Counted from the stretch's first letter, positions 24,701-33,640 are shown. The stretch: 64,000 bases of DNA from Luteibacter sp. OK325 (GCF_003050935.1 NZ_QAOX01000010.1:114672-178671); one strand, 5' to 3'. Numbers and translations: made by a program. The notes: generated by a model not told the origin, from the sequence alone.

Positions 24701-27700
24701 GTGAAGCCGCGCTGCACGCGGTCCCACTGCAGGCCACTGAGGTTATCCGTCACCAGGTTCGAACCGGTCGCGGACGTGTAGCGGTCCGTGACGGCGCAGC
24801 AACCCGCCGAGTTGTACACCTCGAACTCATACAGCGAGTAGCCGTAGTCCGTGGCGCGGTGGATGCCCTGCATGCGCACGTAGCGACCCTTCACCGGGTG
24901 GTCGAAGGTGAAATCCTCCGTGCCGCCGAGGCTGGTGTCGGTGTGGTATGCGTCCTGGAAGCCCGTGTTCGGATCGTCCGAGTACTGGATCTTGTACTCG
25001 CTGGCGTGGGCGTTCTCCCACTTCAGCACGACACGATTGAACGTGCGCGACGAGCCGAGATCGACCGTGATGTACCCGTTGTCGTCACCGACCTTCGAGC
25101 CCCAGCGGGTGGTCTCGTCGCCGTCCACGGCCTGCCATGCGGCGGTGCCCTGCACGTTTTCCACCAACGACGAAAGCGTCGTCTTCTCGCGGGCGAGGTT
25201 CGCTCCCGGCGGAGCCAGGGTGAGCTTCGCGGTCGTGGTCGCTACGACGCCAGTGATATTCGTCACCGTGACCGTATACGTACCGATATCGCCCTGCTGC
25301 ACGGACGGGATGGTAAGCGTCGGCTGGTCGTCACCGACCGCCACGCCGCCGATCGACCACTTGTAATGGAACGGCGAGGTGCCGGCCACCAGGGTGGTCA
25401 CATCGAACGTCGCCGGCTGACCCGGGTTCGCACGAATGTCGGCCAGCGTGCCCGTGAAGACCGGCGGACGCGGCTGGTTCACGGTCAGGTGTGCCGCCGA
25501 CTTCGCGGAGCTGCCGAAGTTGCTGACAACAACCGTGTAGTCGACGTTGCTGTCGGCCGTCGTCAGCGTCGGCGTGTCGTAGGTGGGGTCGTTCGCACCC
25601 GGAATGGCCGAGTCGCCCTTCATCCACTGGTAGGTGAGCGTCGGCGAACCCGAGGCAATGACCTTGAAGTGCGCCTGCTGACCCGCGTCGACGTTCTGCG
25701 CCGTAGCAGGGGTGGAAATGGCCACCGCGCTGAAGGCGAACACCTTGAGGAGTGCCGGAGGGTTGGACTCCTGGTCAGCGCCTTGGCCATGCACGACCAC
25801 GGTATACGACGCACCGTCATCGGCGCGCGTCGCGACGGGCGTGACGTAGCTCGGGCCTGTCGCACCCGGGATTTCCACGCCGTTCTTCTTCCAGATGAAG
25901 CTCAGCGGCGGCGCGCCGGAAGCGGTCACGGAGAAGTGCCCGACGTCGCCTTCGGTGATGTCCTGCTCGGTCGGCGGGGCAATGATCGACGCGTCCCCCG
26001 ACGGACTCGGCGGAGCCGGCACGTTGACGATGGCGAACGTGGCGGAACCCGCGATCAGGCCAGCGGCCGAAGCGGTCACGGTGACCTGGCCCGGCGTGAA
26101 CTTCGAGCGAAGCGCGATCTTCTGCAGGCCACCCTCGAACTGCAGTTCCGACGAACCCGGCGAGTGGTAGCTGTGGATCGGCTCGGCAATGCCGCCATTG
26201 TTGTCTGGCACTTCGCCGGCACTGTAATCGACATACTGCTGCGTACCACCCTGGTACGTCACGATCGACGCGCCGCTGGTCACCTCGAAGGTGACCTTCT
26301 GCGCGGCGTCCGGCACGACGATGTTATTCGCGTCGACCACCTTGGCCACGATGAAGGCGGCGTCCGAACCGTTGGCCGTGACCTGGAAGCTGGTGCCGTC
26401 CGGCCTGACCACGTTCGGCACGACATCTAGCTCGATGTGATCGGCCTTGCCTGCGGTGGTGAGCGTATCCGCCACCGGCTGCCCATCGGCGCCATTACGC
26501 ACGCTGCCCAGCGCGTCGATGCACTGTGCCGTCGCCGTGCCTTTCACGAACGGGAGGTTCCAGTGCACCTGGCCCGGCAACTTCGTGGTGGCCTGCGCCT
26601 TGTCGGAACCGACGATCTTGCCGGTGATTTCGTCAGTGGGGCCGTTTTCGGCGGCGTAAGACGCGTCGTCGATCGTCTCCCACGGATTCGGCACCTGGTC
26701 ACTACCCTGCGGGATGCCGTTCACCAGCAGGCGAACCTTCGGGCAGTTGCTGAAGGCGTTGACCTGGATGTCGGCACCGTCGGTGTGATTCCAGGTGTTG
26801 GCCAGCTTGACCACGGGGCGCAGTTCGTACGGCACCCACACGGACTCATAGATGTAATACAGCATGCGCGGGAAGCGGTTCGCGTCGGTCATCGACGCGT
26901 TGTTGCCGCGCACGTTGTGGCGGAAGCCCTTGATCGGCTTGCCGTCCGCATGCGTGGCGATGCTGCCGTCCGGGTTCTTCTGGTAGGACCAGTGCGTGGC
27001 GTCTTCGAGTCCTTCGACCATCTCGATGACTTCGCCCGGCGTATCGGACATGTACCACTGGGCCATGCCGAACGTGCCGACCTTGCGGGCCTGCGAGTAA
27101 GGCACGAGGTAGTTCAGTGCGAAGGCCAGTTCGTAGTCGTACGAATGGCGCAACGTACCCGGACCCCAGTATTCCGCGCCCCAGGCGGGCTTGTTCGGAA
27201 ACTCGTTCGAGTGCAGGTAGGTTTCGCAACCGGCCTTCGAGCAGCTGAGGATGTCACCGTTAGCGGCATCCGGAGTGCGGTCGGCGGCGGCACGCGGGTT
27301 GATGCTGTCCCAGGTACGGGCCAGCGCGCGCAGCTCGACGGCAAACGGCGTCGACATGGCGCCGTTGTCGTGCTCCCACGCCAGGATCGACGGGTGGCTA
27401 CGATCGCGGATCACGATGTCGCGATGGACCTCGCGCTTGATCGTCCACATGTCGTTGCACTGCTGGTCACCCGCCTTGCAGGGAGTGGCGAAGCCGTTCT
27501 CGCCGTCGCCGCTGGGCTGCACGATGAAGACGCCCAGCGCATCCGCGGCCTCGACGAACTCGGGGCTCGACGGTGAATGGCCCGGACGCCAGAGGTTGCC
27601 GCCGCCGGCGGCAAGCTGCTGAAGATCGCGCCACTGCTGTTCCTCGGGCACCGACGAGCCGAGCGCGGGATAGTCATAGCGACCCGAACCGCCCCACATG

Positions 27701-28863
27701 TACTGCTTGGAGCCGTTGACGTACGGGAAGTCCTTGTCCCAGGTGATGACGCGGATGCCGAGCGTGCTCTGCTTCGCATCCACCACCACGCCATCGACAC
27801 TCACCGTGTGGAACACCTTGTAGAGGTACGGCTTGCCGTTGAGGCTGTTGTTCGGATACCACAGGTGCGGGTTGCTCACCTGGATGGAGGCGTCGAACAT
27901 CGGCGCTTCGTTGTTCGGCACGGAGTTCGGCTGCAACGTCTTGATCTGATGGTCGGATGCGACCGTCGTGCCATTGGCGTCGACGATCTCCGTGGTCAGC
28001 TCGACCGTCTTGGGAGCGTTGGTCTCGTTGGCAATGTTGGTCTGAACTTCGACCGTCGCCGTGGAGTGATCGGCACTGAGGGACTTGGTACCGACGTACG
28101 TGCCCCAGGTTCTCTGGCCCGCGTAGACGTTCTCCGGAATGTGCACGAAGTTGGTCACGTGCAGCTTTACCGGACGGAACAGGCCTGCCTCGGCCTGGCC
28201 GAAACGGAACGAACCGGAGAAGCCGGGATCCTCGAAGAAGCCACCACCGCCGCGGCTGACCTTCACGGCCAGTACGTCGGTGCCATCGAAATGGAGGAAG
28301 GGCGTCAGGTCCACGATATGCGGCAGGAAGCCGATCACGTGGGTGGCGTTCGCATCCGGCTGGCCCGGCTGATTGAGCACGCCGGTACCGGGGACGAATT
28401 GACCGTTGATGTAAACACGGTCACCCGTATGGGCGCCTTCGAACTCGACCATGACTTTCTTGCCAGCAAACTTCGCCGAGTCATCGAGCTTGACGCGATA
28501 CCAACTGGTCTCGCCGTCCAGGCTGCCCTGGCCACCGCCGGACTCCTGATTGATGAAAGTGGTGAAATCGTTGGCGGCGTGGGGAATACCGACCGTCAGC
28601 CATGCGCTGTCGTTGAAGGTCGGGCTCGCACCGTCGTCGCCGTTGGGTAGTGGTGCGTACACCACCGGGTCGTTCGGGTTCTGCACGGCCTGCTTGGTGT
28701 ACTTCCAGGGTCGTGCGCCGAGGTTAATGTCCTGGCGATCCGATGACGCCAGGCTGGTGACCGCTTGTGCGGTCATCGTGGCGCCAAGGAGTACGGCAGC
28801 GAGCAGGCTTGACAGCCGCCCTCGTCCGTTCGCCCTGCGTTGCAGTATCGAGTGTGTCGTCAT
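21718..28863 (-). CDS. Giant secreted GH2-like / GH64 modular glycoside hydrolase
   Basis: 2381 residues. Order: signal peptide (1-34); GH2 sugar-binding jelly roll (about 60-240, with SWYRVKLDD); GH2 Ig-like domain (about 245-355); GH2 barrel (about 360-650; DRSHPSILAW at 487-496, likely nucleophile in GAEYWG, E564); GH2-type C-terminal domains; three Ig-like domains (about 958-1220); F5/8 type C module (1222-1352); DUF1566-like region (1355-1475); Ig; second F5/8 C (1618-1743); Ig; third F5/8 C (1849-1973); GH64 domain (1997-2381). GH64 enzymes release laminaripentaose from beta-1,3-glucan; the expected Glu and Asp, 16 residues apart, are E2134 (YDWYEFTW) and D2150 (VDQFS). The GH2 acid/base Glu is replaced by Gly (N500-G501). 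ATG at 28863 precedes a clean signal peptide. Target wall glucan is inferred. Confidence 0.9.
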   Translation of the reverse strand: MTTHSILQRRANGRGRLSSLLAAVLLGATMTAQAVTSLASSDRQDINLGARPWKYTKQAVQNPNDPVVYAPLPNGDDGASPTFNDSAWLTVGIPHAANDFTTFINQESGGGQGSLDGETSWYRVKLDDSAKFAGKKVMVEFEGAHTGDRVYINGQFVPGTGVLNQPGQPDANATHVIGFLPHIVDLTPFLHFDGTDVLAVKVSRGGGGFFEDPGFSGSFRFGQAEAGLFRPVKLHVTNFVHIPENVYAGQRTWGTYVGTKSLSADHSTATVEVQTNIANETNAPKTVELTTEIVDANGTTVASDHQIKTLQPNSVPNNEAPMFDASIQVSNPHLWYPNNSLNGKPYLYKVFHTVSVDGVVVDAKQSTLGIRVITWDKDFPYVNGSKQYMWGGSGRYDYPALGSSVPEEQQWRDLQQLAAGGGNLWRPGHSPSSPEFVEAADALGVFIVQPSGDGENGFATPCKAGDQQCNDMWTIKREVHRDIVIRDRSHPSILAWEHDNGAMSTPFAVELRALARTWDSINPRAAADRTPDAANGDILSCSKAGCETYLHSNEFPNKPAWGAEYWGPGTLRHSYDYELAFALNYLVPYSQARKVGTFGMAQWYMSDTPGEVIEMVEGLEDATHWSYQKNPDGSIATHADGKPIKGFRHNVRGNNASMTDANRFPRMLYYIYESVWVPYELRPVVKLANTWNHTDGADIQVNAFSNCPKVRLLVNGIPQGSDQVPNPWETIDDASYAAENGPTDEITGKIVGSDKAQATTKLPGQVHWNLPFVKGTATAQCIDALGSVRNGADGQPVADTLTTAGKADHIELDVVPNVVRPDGTSFQVTANGSDAAFIVAKVVDANNIVVPDAAQKVTFEVTSGASIVTYQGGTQQYVDYSAGEVPDNNGGIAEPIHSYHSPGSSELQFEGGLQKIALRSKFTPGQVTVTASAAGLIAGSATFAIVNVPAPPSPSGDASIIAPPTEQDITEGDVGHFSVTASGAPPLSFIWKKNGVEIPGATGPSYVTPVATRADDGASYTVVVHGQGADQESNPPALLKVFAFSAVAISTPATAQNVDAGQQAHFKVIASGSPTLTYQWMKGDSAIPGANDPTYDTPTLTTADSNVDYTVVVSNFGSSAKSAAHLTVNQPRPPVFTGTLADIRANPGQPATFDVTTLVAGTSPFHYKWSIGGVAVGDDQPTLTIPSVQQGDIGTYTVTVTNITGVVATTTAKLTLAPPGANLAREKTTLSSLVENVQGTAAWQAVDGDETTRWGSKVGDDNGYITVDLGSSRTFNRVVLKWENAHASEYKIQYSDDPNTGFQDAYHTDTSLGGTEDFTFDHPVKGRYVRMQGIHRATDYGYSLYEFEVYNSAGCCAVTDRYTSATGSNLVTDNLSGLQWDRVQRGFTDQGAQFTQSVAIQECAKDGMRLPTVDEALAISGQSYSSEAFPGAWNTWTEGQDPTDSTFAFQVSSLGDIRREVAENNPGHVLCVKGTKVVAPTITAQPANQTAGVGRSAPFAVTATGVGPLSYDWYTVTKDANDQDVLTFVSSTTDGKYATRALTAAQNGTVYRVNVVSAQGLTTASNNVLLTVDNSGAGIDPPTWAGPVTQPDNGGGNDNGGGNPPSPGTPGDGKGGVNIAKGATASSSYDTERPDLSPSAAIDGDFNSRWGSIQKQDPVDLIVDFGTPKSFDHVIMRWENASSAQYTIDISDDGKAWHTVVGPLVGKGGVDTQTFPVQTSRFVRMNSLKRNTDYGVSMFEFEVYAATAPTPTPTIVGQPQSQSVTAGQAVNFTVGVKANGTVGYQWRRNSASIAGATQAALGFTAAVADAGSYDVVVTDTAGRTAMSQPATLTVQQPAAPQQPVSGTSNLALNRPVVASDSENPVAFKPGNVNDGDAGTRWSSGFTDDQWIEVDLGSVKQVNKVVLNWENAHATAYAIEVSTDHSTWQTADANPASTGGVETRTFTPVSAQYVRMHGIKRSTQYGYSLWELEVYGTDGGTTPPTQPTNPGSNDPSQGFDYSVYPGFIGTQLRNTTAGKWTDDKVYVAVIGRDPKTNVFSWVKPDGTIAPLKVEDNDGTGHLTKNGQNYPNYFFTLAQSKLLLLPKLDSGRIFVSVGEPMYIKVLKAADDSIGFAGPNPLNGTDPNIGVYYDWYEFTWNDNAIFINTTQVDQFSIPLALDVFGGNKTRHVSSGITQTRAQIFAQYNQEVPAEFALTQTDPVRILAPGKDAFDVGKPQEHYFDSYIDQSWTYYEGHVLEMTIGNKQFEGTVVNGVLTFRHTNWADTHEADEPQGMLFNVQKPTTQDVLEGKGNLARSSDPWGVEGQLEAQICAAFNRHVMEDTTQWKDASSFYLQSPANYYSRFWHLHGVNGKAYGFAYDDVSDQSSTLIETQPEHLELGIGW

Positions 28864-29198
28864 TGGGTGTGGGTCCCCTGTGAGAGCCGCTGAGGGACAG
28901 CGCGTTCGCAACACGCACGACGGCACGAGCCGGCGGTCGGAGCTGCCGGCTTTACTGCTGTCGATACATGGTGAGTGGGACGAAATAGCCGTCCATACGC
29001 TGTCTGCCGGCGGATCATCCGCTTGCCAGATGACACTCACAATACCTTGCGATCAACTATCAGGGACTTTCGCCACCATACGCTCGCGTTTCGTGACGCA
29101 CGTCCTGTTTGTTCTCGCCAGGATAGAAACGGCCAAGCCGTTTCTCCCTCGTCGTGCGTATTACCGCGGCATACCTCTTTCGAGGTACGTCGCAACGA
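28864..29198. other. Intergenic region between fliD and the giant GH gene
   Basis: 335 bp without a gene. It should hold the promoter of the GH gene, though I see no clear sigma-70 boxes. Near fliD are two hairpins: AGAAACGGC-CAA-GCCGTTTCT (29125-29145) and TACCTC-TTTC-GAGGTA (29172-29187), which may end fliD transcription. Confidence 0.5.
29125..29145 (-). terminator. Possible factor-assisted terminator hairpin after fliD
   Basis: Perfect 9-bp arms with a 3-base loop, 54 bp past the fliD stop codon. No long T-run follows on the minus strand, so it is only a candidate. Confidence 0.4.
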
Positions 29199-30560
29199 TC
29201 AGCCCTTGTTCGATGACAGCGCGTCGAACTGCTGCTGAAGGTAGCTGCTGGTGCTGCTCAGTTTCGTCATCATCGTGTCCAGCGCCGTGTACTGCTTCGT
29301 AATGCGGTCGACGAATGCCTGCATCGTCACTTCGAAGTCCGCCGTTTTTTTGACGATGTCTTTTGCGCGCGAATTTAAATTGGCGGTGCGTTGGCTCAGG
29401 ATGCCTTTGGACGATGTCCAGTCGGCGATCATCTTGTCGAGTTTTACCGTGACGCCTTGCGAGCCGCTGAGTAATGCCTGGGTCTCGCCCGGAGAGGTAG
29501 CGAGGGCCTTGGTCAGCTTGGTTGCGTCGAACTTCAGCGTTCCACCCAACTGGAATGCCACGCCGAGGTCGCTGAGCGAACGCGGCCCGGTCGTGTTGCC
29601 CGACGATTGCGAGCCGAGCAGCGTCGACATCTGACTCTTGATCGACGTCACGGTGGCGTCGCCAATCAACGCGCCCACCTGCTGGCTTGTCGGGTCGTAC
29701 TTGGTCAGCGTCTGGTACTGCGTGATGAACTGGTTGTAGGCAGTCACCAGTGAGGTCAGGCCCGTAGCGACGGCGCTCGTGTCGGTCTGGACGGCGACGG
29801 TGGTGGTGCCGGCTTTGCTCAGCGTGAGCGTCACACCGTCGATCGCCGATGCCACGGTATTGGTGGGACTCGTCGCCTTCGTGTTGCCGTCGATGGTGAA
29901 CTCCGCATCCTGCGCCACGACGGTCGCGCCGTCCGTCGCCGGGTCGAAGGCGAGTTGCGCCAGCGCGGCGTCGCCGCTGGCGGAAACCTTGAATGCGTTC
30001 TGCTTGCCGGTCGAACTCGATGTGAGCGTCAGGTGCGCACCGTCCGTGCCGGTGACGATGCTGGCCGTGACGCCTGGGTTACCGGAAGCCTTATTGATCG
30101 CGTCGCGGATGTTCTCCAGCGTGTTCGCGGGTGGCTTGACGTCTAGGGTCATCGACTTCGCGCCAATGGCGATCGTCAGCGACCCCACGCCTACCGACGT
30201 CTTGCCGCCGCCGGCGAAAGCCACCGAGGTGGTCTTCTGTGCGGTGGCGAGCTTAGTCACTTCGATGGTGTACGTATTGGACTGTGCATCGGCATCGGTG
30301 ACGGCAGAAAGCACGGTGGGTTCGCTTATCGTCGTCTTGTGCGTCTTGAAGGCCGAGCCGTCCGAGAGGGCCTTGATCGCATTCTGCAGGCTGGTCAGCG
30401 AAGCGGTGAAGTTGCCGAGTGCCGAGATCTGCGTCTTGTTCGACGTGGTCTGCGCCGTCAGCGCCTTGTCCGTAGCCTTGCGCTTGTTGTTCGTCAGATT
30501 CGTGACGATGCTGGAGACATCGATCGAGCTCGAGCCAAGGTTGATGGTATTGGTTGCCAC
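29199..30560 (-). CDS. fliD: Flagellar hook-associated protein 2 (filament cap FliD)
   Basis: Caps the growing flagellar filament and helps flagellin polymerise; exported through the flagellar type III system, so no signal peptide. The 453-residue protein has the FliD N-terminal region (SSSIDVSSIVTNLTNNKRKA, then helix to about residue 60), a Thr/Ala-rich surface region, and the C-terminal FliD domain (GPRSLSDLGVAFQLGGTLKFD ... LNSRAKDI) ending in a heptad helix (TALDTMMTKLSSTSSYLQQQFDALS). It starts at GTG 30560 with AAGGAGA 7 bases upstream. No other flagellar gene is in the window: it is detached from fliC/fliS. Confidence 0.92.
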   Translation of the reverse strand: MATNTINLGSSSIDVSSIVTNLTNNKRKATDKALTAQTTSNKTQISALGNFTASLTSLQNAIKALSDGSAFKTHKTTISEPTVLSAVTDADAQSNTYTIEVTKLATAQKTTSVAFAGGGKTSVGVGSLTIAIGAKSMTLDVKPPANTLENIRDAINKASGNPGVTASIVTGTDGAHLTLTSSSTGKQNAFKVSASGDAALAQLAFDPATDGATVVAQDAEFTIDGNTKATSPTNTVASAIDGVTLTLSKAGTTTVAVQTDTSAVATGLTSLVTAYNQFITQYQTLTKYDPTSQQVGALIGDATVTSIKSQMSTLLGSQSSGNTTGPRSLSDLGVAFQLGGTLKFDATKLTKALATSPGETQALLSGSQGVTVKLDKMIADWTSSKGILSQRTANLNSRAKDIVKKTADFEVTMQAFVDRITKQYTALDTMMTKLSSTSSYLQQQFDALSSNKG

Positions 30561-30671
30561 GAGGTTCTCTCCTTGAGAACGCCTGCCCAGGGCGTCGGGA
30601 TGTTGACGGCACAGACGCCGTCACGCTGATATCCCTACTCGCAAGCAATTACGATGCCATCGCAATTTCAT

Positions 30672-30749
30672 GTGGGAGCCGGCTGTGCCGGCGATGGCCG
30701 CACCGGCTAAACCGCTCCGTTGGCTTTTCGCCGCTGAAGCGGCTCCCAC
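30672..30749. repeat. REPIN between tldD and fliD
   Basis: GTGGGAGCCGGCTGTGCCGG at 30672 is a third arm variant (GGCTGTGCC); an inverted CTTCAGCGG copy lies at 30728-30749 and almost touches the tldD stop codon. Confidence 0.8.
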
Positions 30750-30752
30750 ATG

Positions 30753-32192
30753 TCAGGCGGCCGTGCCGCCTACGGTCATGGCGTCCACGCGCAGCGTCGG
30801 CTGGCCGACACCGACCGGGACGCTCTGCCCATCCTTGCCGCACACGCCGACGCCTTCGTCGAGCTTGAGATCGTTGCCGATCATCGAGACGCGCGTGAGC
30901 ACTTCCGGGCCGGAGCCGACCAGGGTCGCGCCCTTCACCGGACGCGTCACCTTGCCGTCCTCGATGAGGTAAGCCTCGCTTGCCGAGAAGACGAACTTGC
31001 CGTTGGTGATGTCGACCTGACCACCGCCGAAGTTGACGGCGTAGATGCCGCGCTTCACCGAGCGGATGATTTCTTCCGGCTCGCGGTTGCCGGCGAGCAT
31101 GTAGGTGTTGGTCATGCGCGGCATGGGCAACTGCGCGAACGACTCGCGGCGACCGTTACCGGTGGATTTCACGCCCATCAGGCGCGCGTTGAGCTTGTCC
31201 TGCATGTAGCCCTTGAGGATGCCGTTCTCGATCAGCGTGGTGCACTCGGTCGGCGTGCCCTCGTCGTCGATGCTGAGCGAACCGCGGCGACCCGACAGCG
31301 TACCGTCGTCGACGACGGTAACGCCCTCGGCCGCGACTCGCTGTCCGATCCGGCCAGCGAATGCCGAACTCCCCTTGCGGTTGAAGTCACCTTCCAGACC
31401 GTGGCCAATCGCTTCATGCAACAGCACGCCGGGCCAGCCGGGACCGAGCACGACGGTCATCGTGCCTGCCGGGGCATCCACGGCTTCGAGGTTGACCAGC
31501 GCCTGGCGCACCGCTTCGTCAGCGAAGGCGTGCGCACGACCGTTGGCGATCAGCTCGCCATAACCGTAACGACCGCCGCCACCGGAATGACCCTGCTCGC
31601 GCCGGCCATTCTGCTCGACGATCACCTGGATGTTGAGGCGAACCAACGGACGCACGTCGGCCGCCAACGTACCGTCGGACGCGGCCACGAGAATGGTATC
31701 CAGCGTGGCCGCCAGGCTGACCACGACCTGCTTGACGCGCGGATCGCGCGAGCGCGCGTAGGCATCCACCTCGCGCAGCAACGCGATCTTGTCCTCGTTG
31801 GGCAGACTCTCCACGGGGTCGATGGCCGGGTAGAGACCGCGACCGGTGGCGATGGCCAGCGGCTTGCCCGCGCCGGCACCGCCCTGGGCGATGGCCCGCG
31901 CCGCGCGCGACGCCTCGAGCAGCTGCGGCAAGACGATTTCATCGGAATAGGAGAAGCCGGTCTTTTCGCCTGAAATGGCGCGAACACCGACGCCCTGCTC
32001 GATGGAATGGCTGCCGTCCTTCACGATGCCCTCCTCCAGCACCCAGGATTCGCTGCGCGAATGCTGGAAGTAGAGATCGGCCGCGTCGATCGACGGCCCC
32101 ATGAGCTGGGAGAACACGCGATCCAGGTCAGTGGAAGCGAGGCCGCCGGGGGTGAGCAGGCGACGTTCGGCGAGGGAAATCAGGGAGTCCAT
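30753..32192 (-). CDS. tldD: Metalloprotease TldD
   Basis: Catalytic subunit of the TldD/TldE (PmbA) protease. The 479-residue protein has the family N-terminal region and the zinc motif in [22 protein letters not shown] (HExxxH), plus [38 protein letters not shown] and [17 protein letters not shown]. It is downstream of yhdP-rng-maf on the same strand as in E. coli, but a divergent sterol desaturase gene now lies between yhdP and tldD. The start at 32192 is an ATG with weak Shine-Dalgarno. Confidence 0.96.
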   Translation of the reverse strand: MDSLISLAERRLLTPGGLASTDLDRVFSQLMGPSIDAADLYFQHSRSESWVLEEGIVKDGSHSIEQGVGVRAISGEKTGFSYSDEIVLPQLLEASRAARAIAQGGAGAGKPLAIATGRGLYPAIDPVESLPNEDKIALLREVDAYARSRDPRVKQVVVSLAATLDTILVAASDGTLAADVRPLVRLNIQVIVEQNGRREQGHSGGGGRYGYGELIANGRAHAFADEAVRQALVNLEAVDAPAGTMTVVLGPGWPGVLLHEAIGHGLEGDFNRKGSSAFAGRIGQRVAAEGVTVVDDGTLSGRRGSLSIDDEGTPTECTTLIENGILKGYMQDKLNARLMGVKSTGNGRRESFAQLPMPRMTNTYMLAGNREPEEIIRSVKRGIYAVNFGGGQVDITNGKFVFSASEAYLIEDGKVTRPVKGATLVGSGPEVLTRVSMIGNDLKLDEGVGVCGKDGQSVPVGVGQPTLRVDAMTVGGTAA

Positions 32193-32310
32193 CAGGTCTG
32201 CCGGTAGGGAATCGGGATATCCCCGGAAATGGGGTCGGATGGAGGCAGCTTAAACCCTGGGACCCCCGCAAATTGCTACGATGGCGGCGAATCCAGGGGA
32301 ACGGACCACG

Positions 32311-33510
32311 ATGAGCAAGGGAATCAAGAGGGACTTCGCCCGCCGCGCCGCGGCAGCGCCTGTCCGGCGCGCCGAGGCCGTGGTCGACGAGGCCCGTGAG
32401 TTGCTGCACAAGAGTGGCGAACTGTCGCCCGGCAAGGCGATGGTAAGCACGGCGATCACGCTGTCGCTCGGCTTCCTCTGCCTGCTGGCGGTGGTCGCCT
32501 TCCACTACCCGCAATACCTGACCACGCCCGACCTGCGCCACAAGTACTCGGTCGACGTGCTTCGCCAGGCCTTGCTCGGCGGCCTGCTTGTCGCGGGCGG
32601 TCTGTCGCTGGCGAACGTTATCCTCGGCCGTAAGCGCAATCTCAACATCGCCGCGTTCGTCATGGTGATCGCCGCCGTCGCGCTGGGCGGCTCGCGCGTG
32701 CCGGTGGGGGCTTTCCCCGATCACACACCGTATATCGGCCTGGACTGGTTCATCCTCGACCTGCTCGGCTCGACCGTATTGTTCGTGGTGATCGAAAAGC
32801 TCTTTCCGCTCTACCGTGGACAGAGCGTCTTCCGCTTCGAGTGGCAGACCGACATGAAGCATTTCGCCGTGAACCACTTTATCGTGGGTCTGGCACTGCT
32901 GATCGTGAACTTCCTCATCCACCACGCATTCGGCTGGCTGGTGAGCAGCAAGTTCCAACAGATGATTGCCGGCATCCAGTTCGTGCCGCAGCTACTGCTG
33001 TGCGTCCTCGTCGCCGACATGGCGCAATACTGGACGCACCGCGCATACCACGAAGTCCCTTTCCTGTGGCGCTTCCACGCCGTGCACCACAGCGTGAAGA
33101 CGATGGACTGGCTGGCCGGCTCGCGCCAGCACATGCTCGAACTGATCTTCACCCGCGTCTGTGTGCTCGCACCGCTTTACGTGCTCGGCTTCAGCGAGGC
33201 GGTGATGAATGCATACATCATCGTCGTGGGCTTCCAGGCCGTGTTCAATCACGCCAACGTGCACCTGCCGTGGGGTCCGCTGAAGTACGTCGTCGTGACG
33301 CCGGACTTCCACCACTGGCACCACGCCTCGGACGACGAAGCGATCGACAAGAACTACGCGGCGCACTGGGCGTTTCTGGATTACCTCTTCGGTACGGCCG
33401 TGAAGACCACGAAGACGAAGTTTCCCGCGAAATACGGCGTGGTCGGGGATTACATGCCGGAGGGATTCGTCCGGCAGCAGCTGTTTCCGTTTCGTCGACA
33501 GAAGCCGTGA
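32311..33510 (+). CDS. Sterol desaturase / fatty acid hydroxylase family membrane enzyme
   Basis: Predicted di-iron membrane oxygenase. The 399-residue product has the three His boxes: HRAYH at about 243-247, HAVHH at 256-260 and HHWHH at 334-338, with membrane segments near 47-70, 90-110, 115-135, 150-170, 190-215 and 285-305. The N terminus (1-45) is a charged cytoplasmic extension. The substrate cannot be read; bacterial members act on lipids, carotenoids or alkylglycerols. The ATG at 32311 has a purine-rich GGGGAACGG upstream; an ATG at 32281 in frame is possible. It is inserted between yhdP and tldD on the opposite strand. Confidence 0.88.
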   Translation: MSKGIKRDFARRAAAAPVRRAEAVVDEARELLHKSGELSPGKAMVSTAITLSLGFLCLLAVVAFHYPQYLTTPDLRHKYSVDVLRQALLGGLLVAGGLSLANVILGRKRNLNIAAFVMVIAAVALGGSRVPVGAFPDHTPYIGLDWFILDLLGSTVLFVVIEKLFPLYRGQSVFRFEWQTDMKHFAVNHFIVGLALLIVNFLIHHAFGWLVSSKFQQMIAGIQFVPQLLLCVLVADMAQYWTHRAYHEVPFLWRFHAVHHSVKTMDWLAGSRQHMLELIFTRVCVLAPLYVLGFSEAVMNAYIIVVGFQAVFNHANVHLPWGPLKYVVVTPDFHHWHHASDDEAIDKNYAAHWAFLDYLFGTAVKTTKTKFPAKYGVVGDYMPEGFVRQQLFPFRRQKP

Positions 33511-33640
33511 TCACGCGCGCGGGCCGCGCTTGGCAGGAGATGCCGGGCGCGGCGCCGCACGCTTTCTTGGCGGAAGGGTCTTGGACAGTTCCGGCCAGGG
33601 GACAATGGCGAGCAGGATTTCGCCCGGATGGGGATAGGCG
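33511..33640. other. Short intergenic spacer
   Basis: 130 bp between convergent genes (sterol desaturase and yhdP). No supported gene, RNA or clear terminator. Confidence 0.4.

Noticed and set aside
21742..26430. Two plus-strand open frames of about 650 and 890 codons opposite the giant hydrolase gene
   Set aside because: They are Arg/Val/His-rich antisense shadows of a coding strand that shows clear Ig, F5/8 C and GH64 domains.
33511..33640. A short minus-strand reading frame with a Pro/Lys/Arg-rich end (LPPRKRAAPRPASPAKRGPRA-like) after yhdP
   Set aside because: No start codon with a ribosome site lies in the gap; the open frame exists only by extension through yhdP in another frame.
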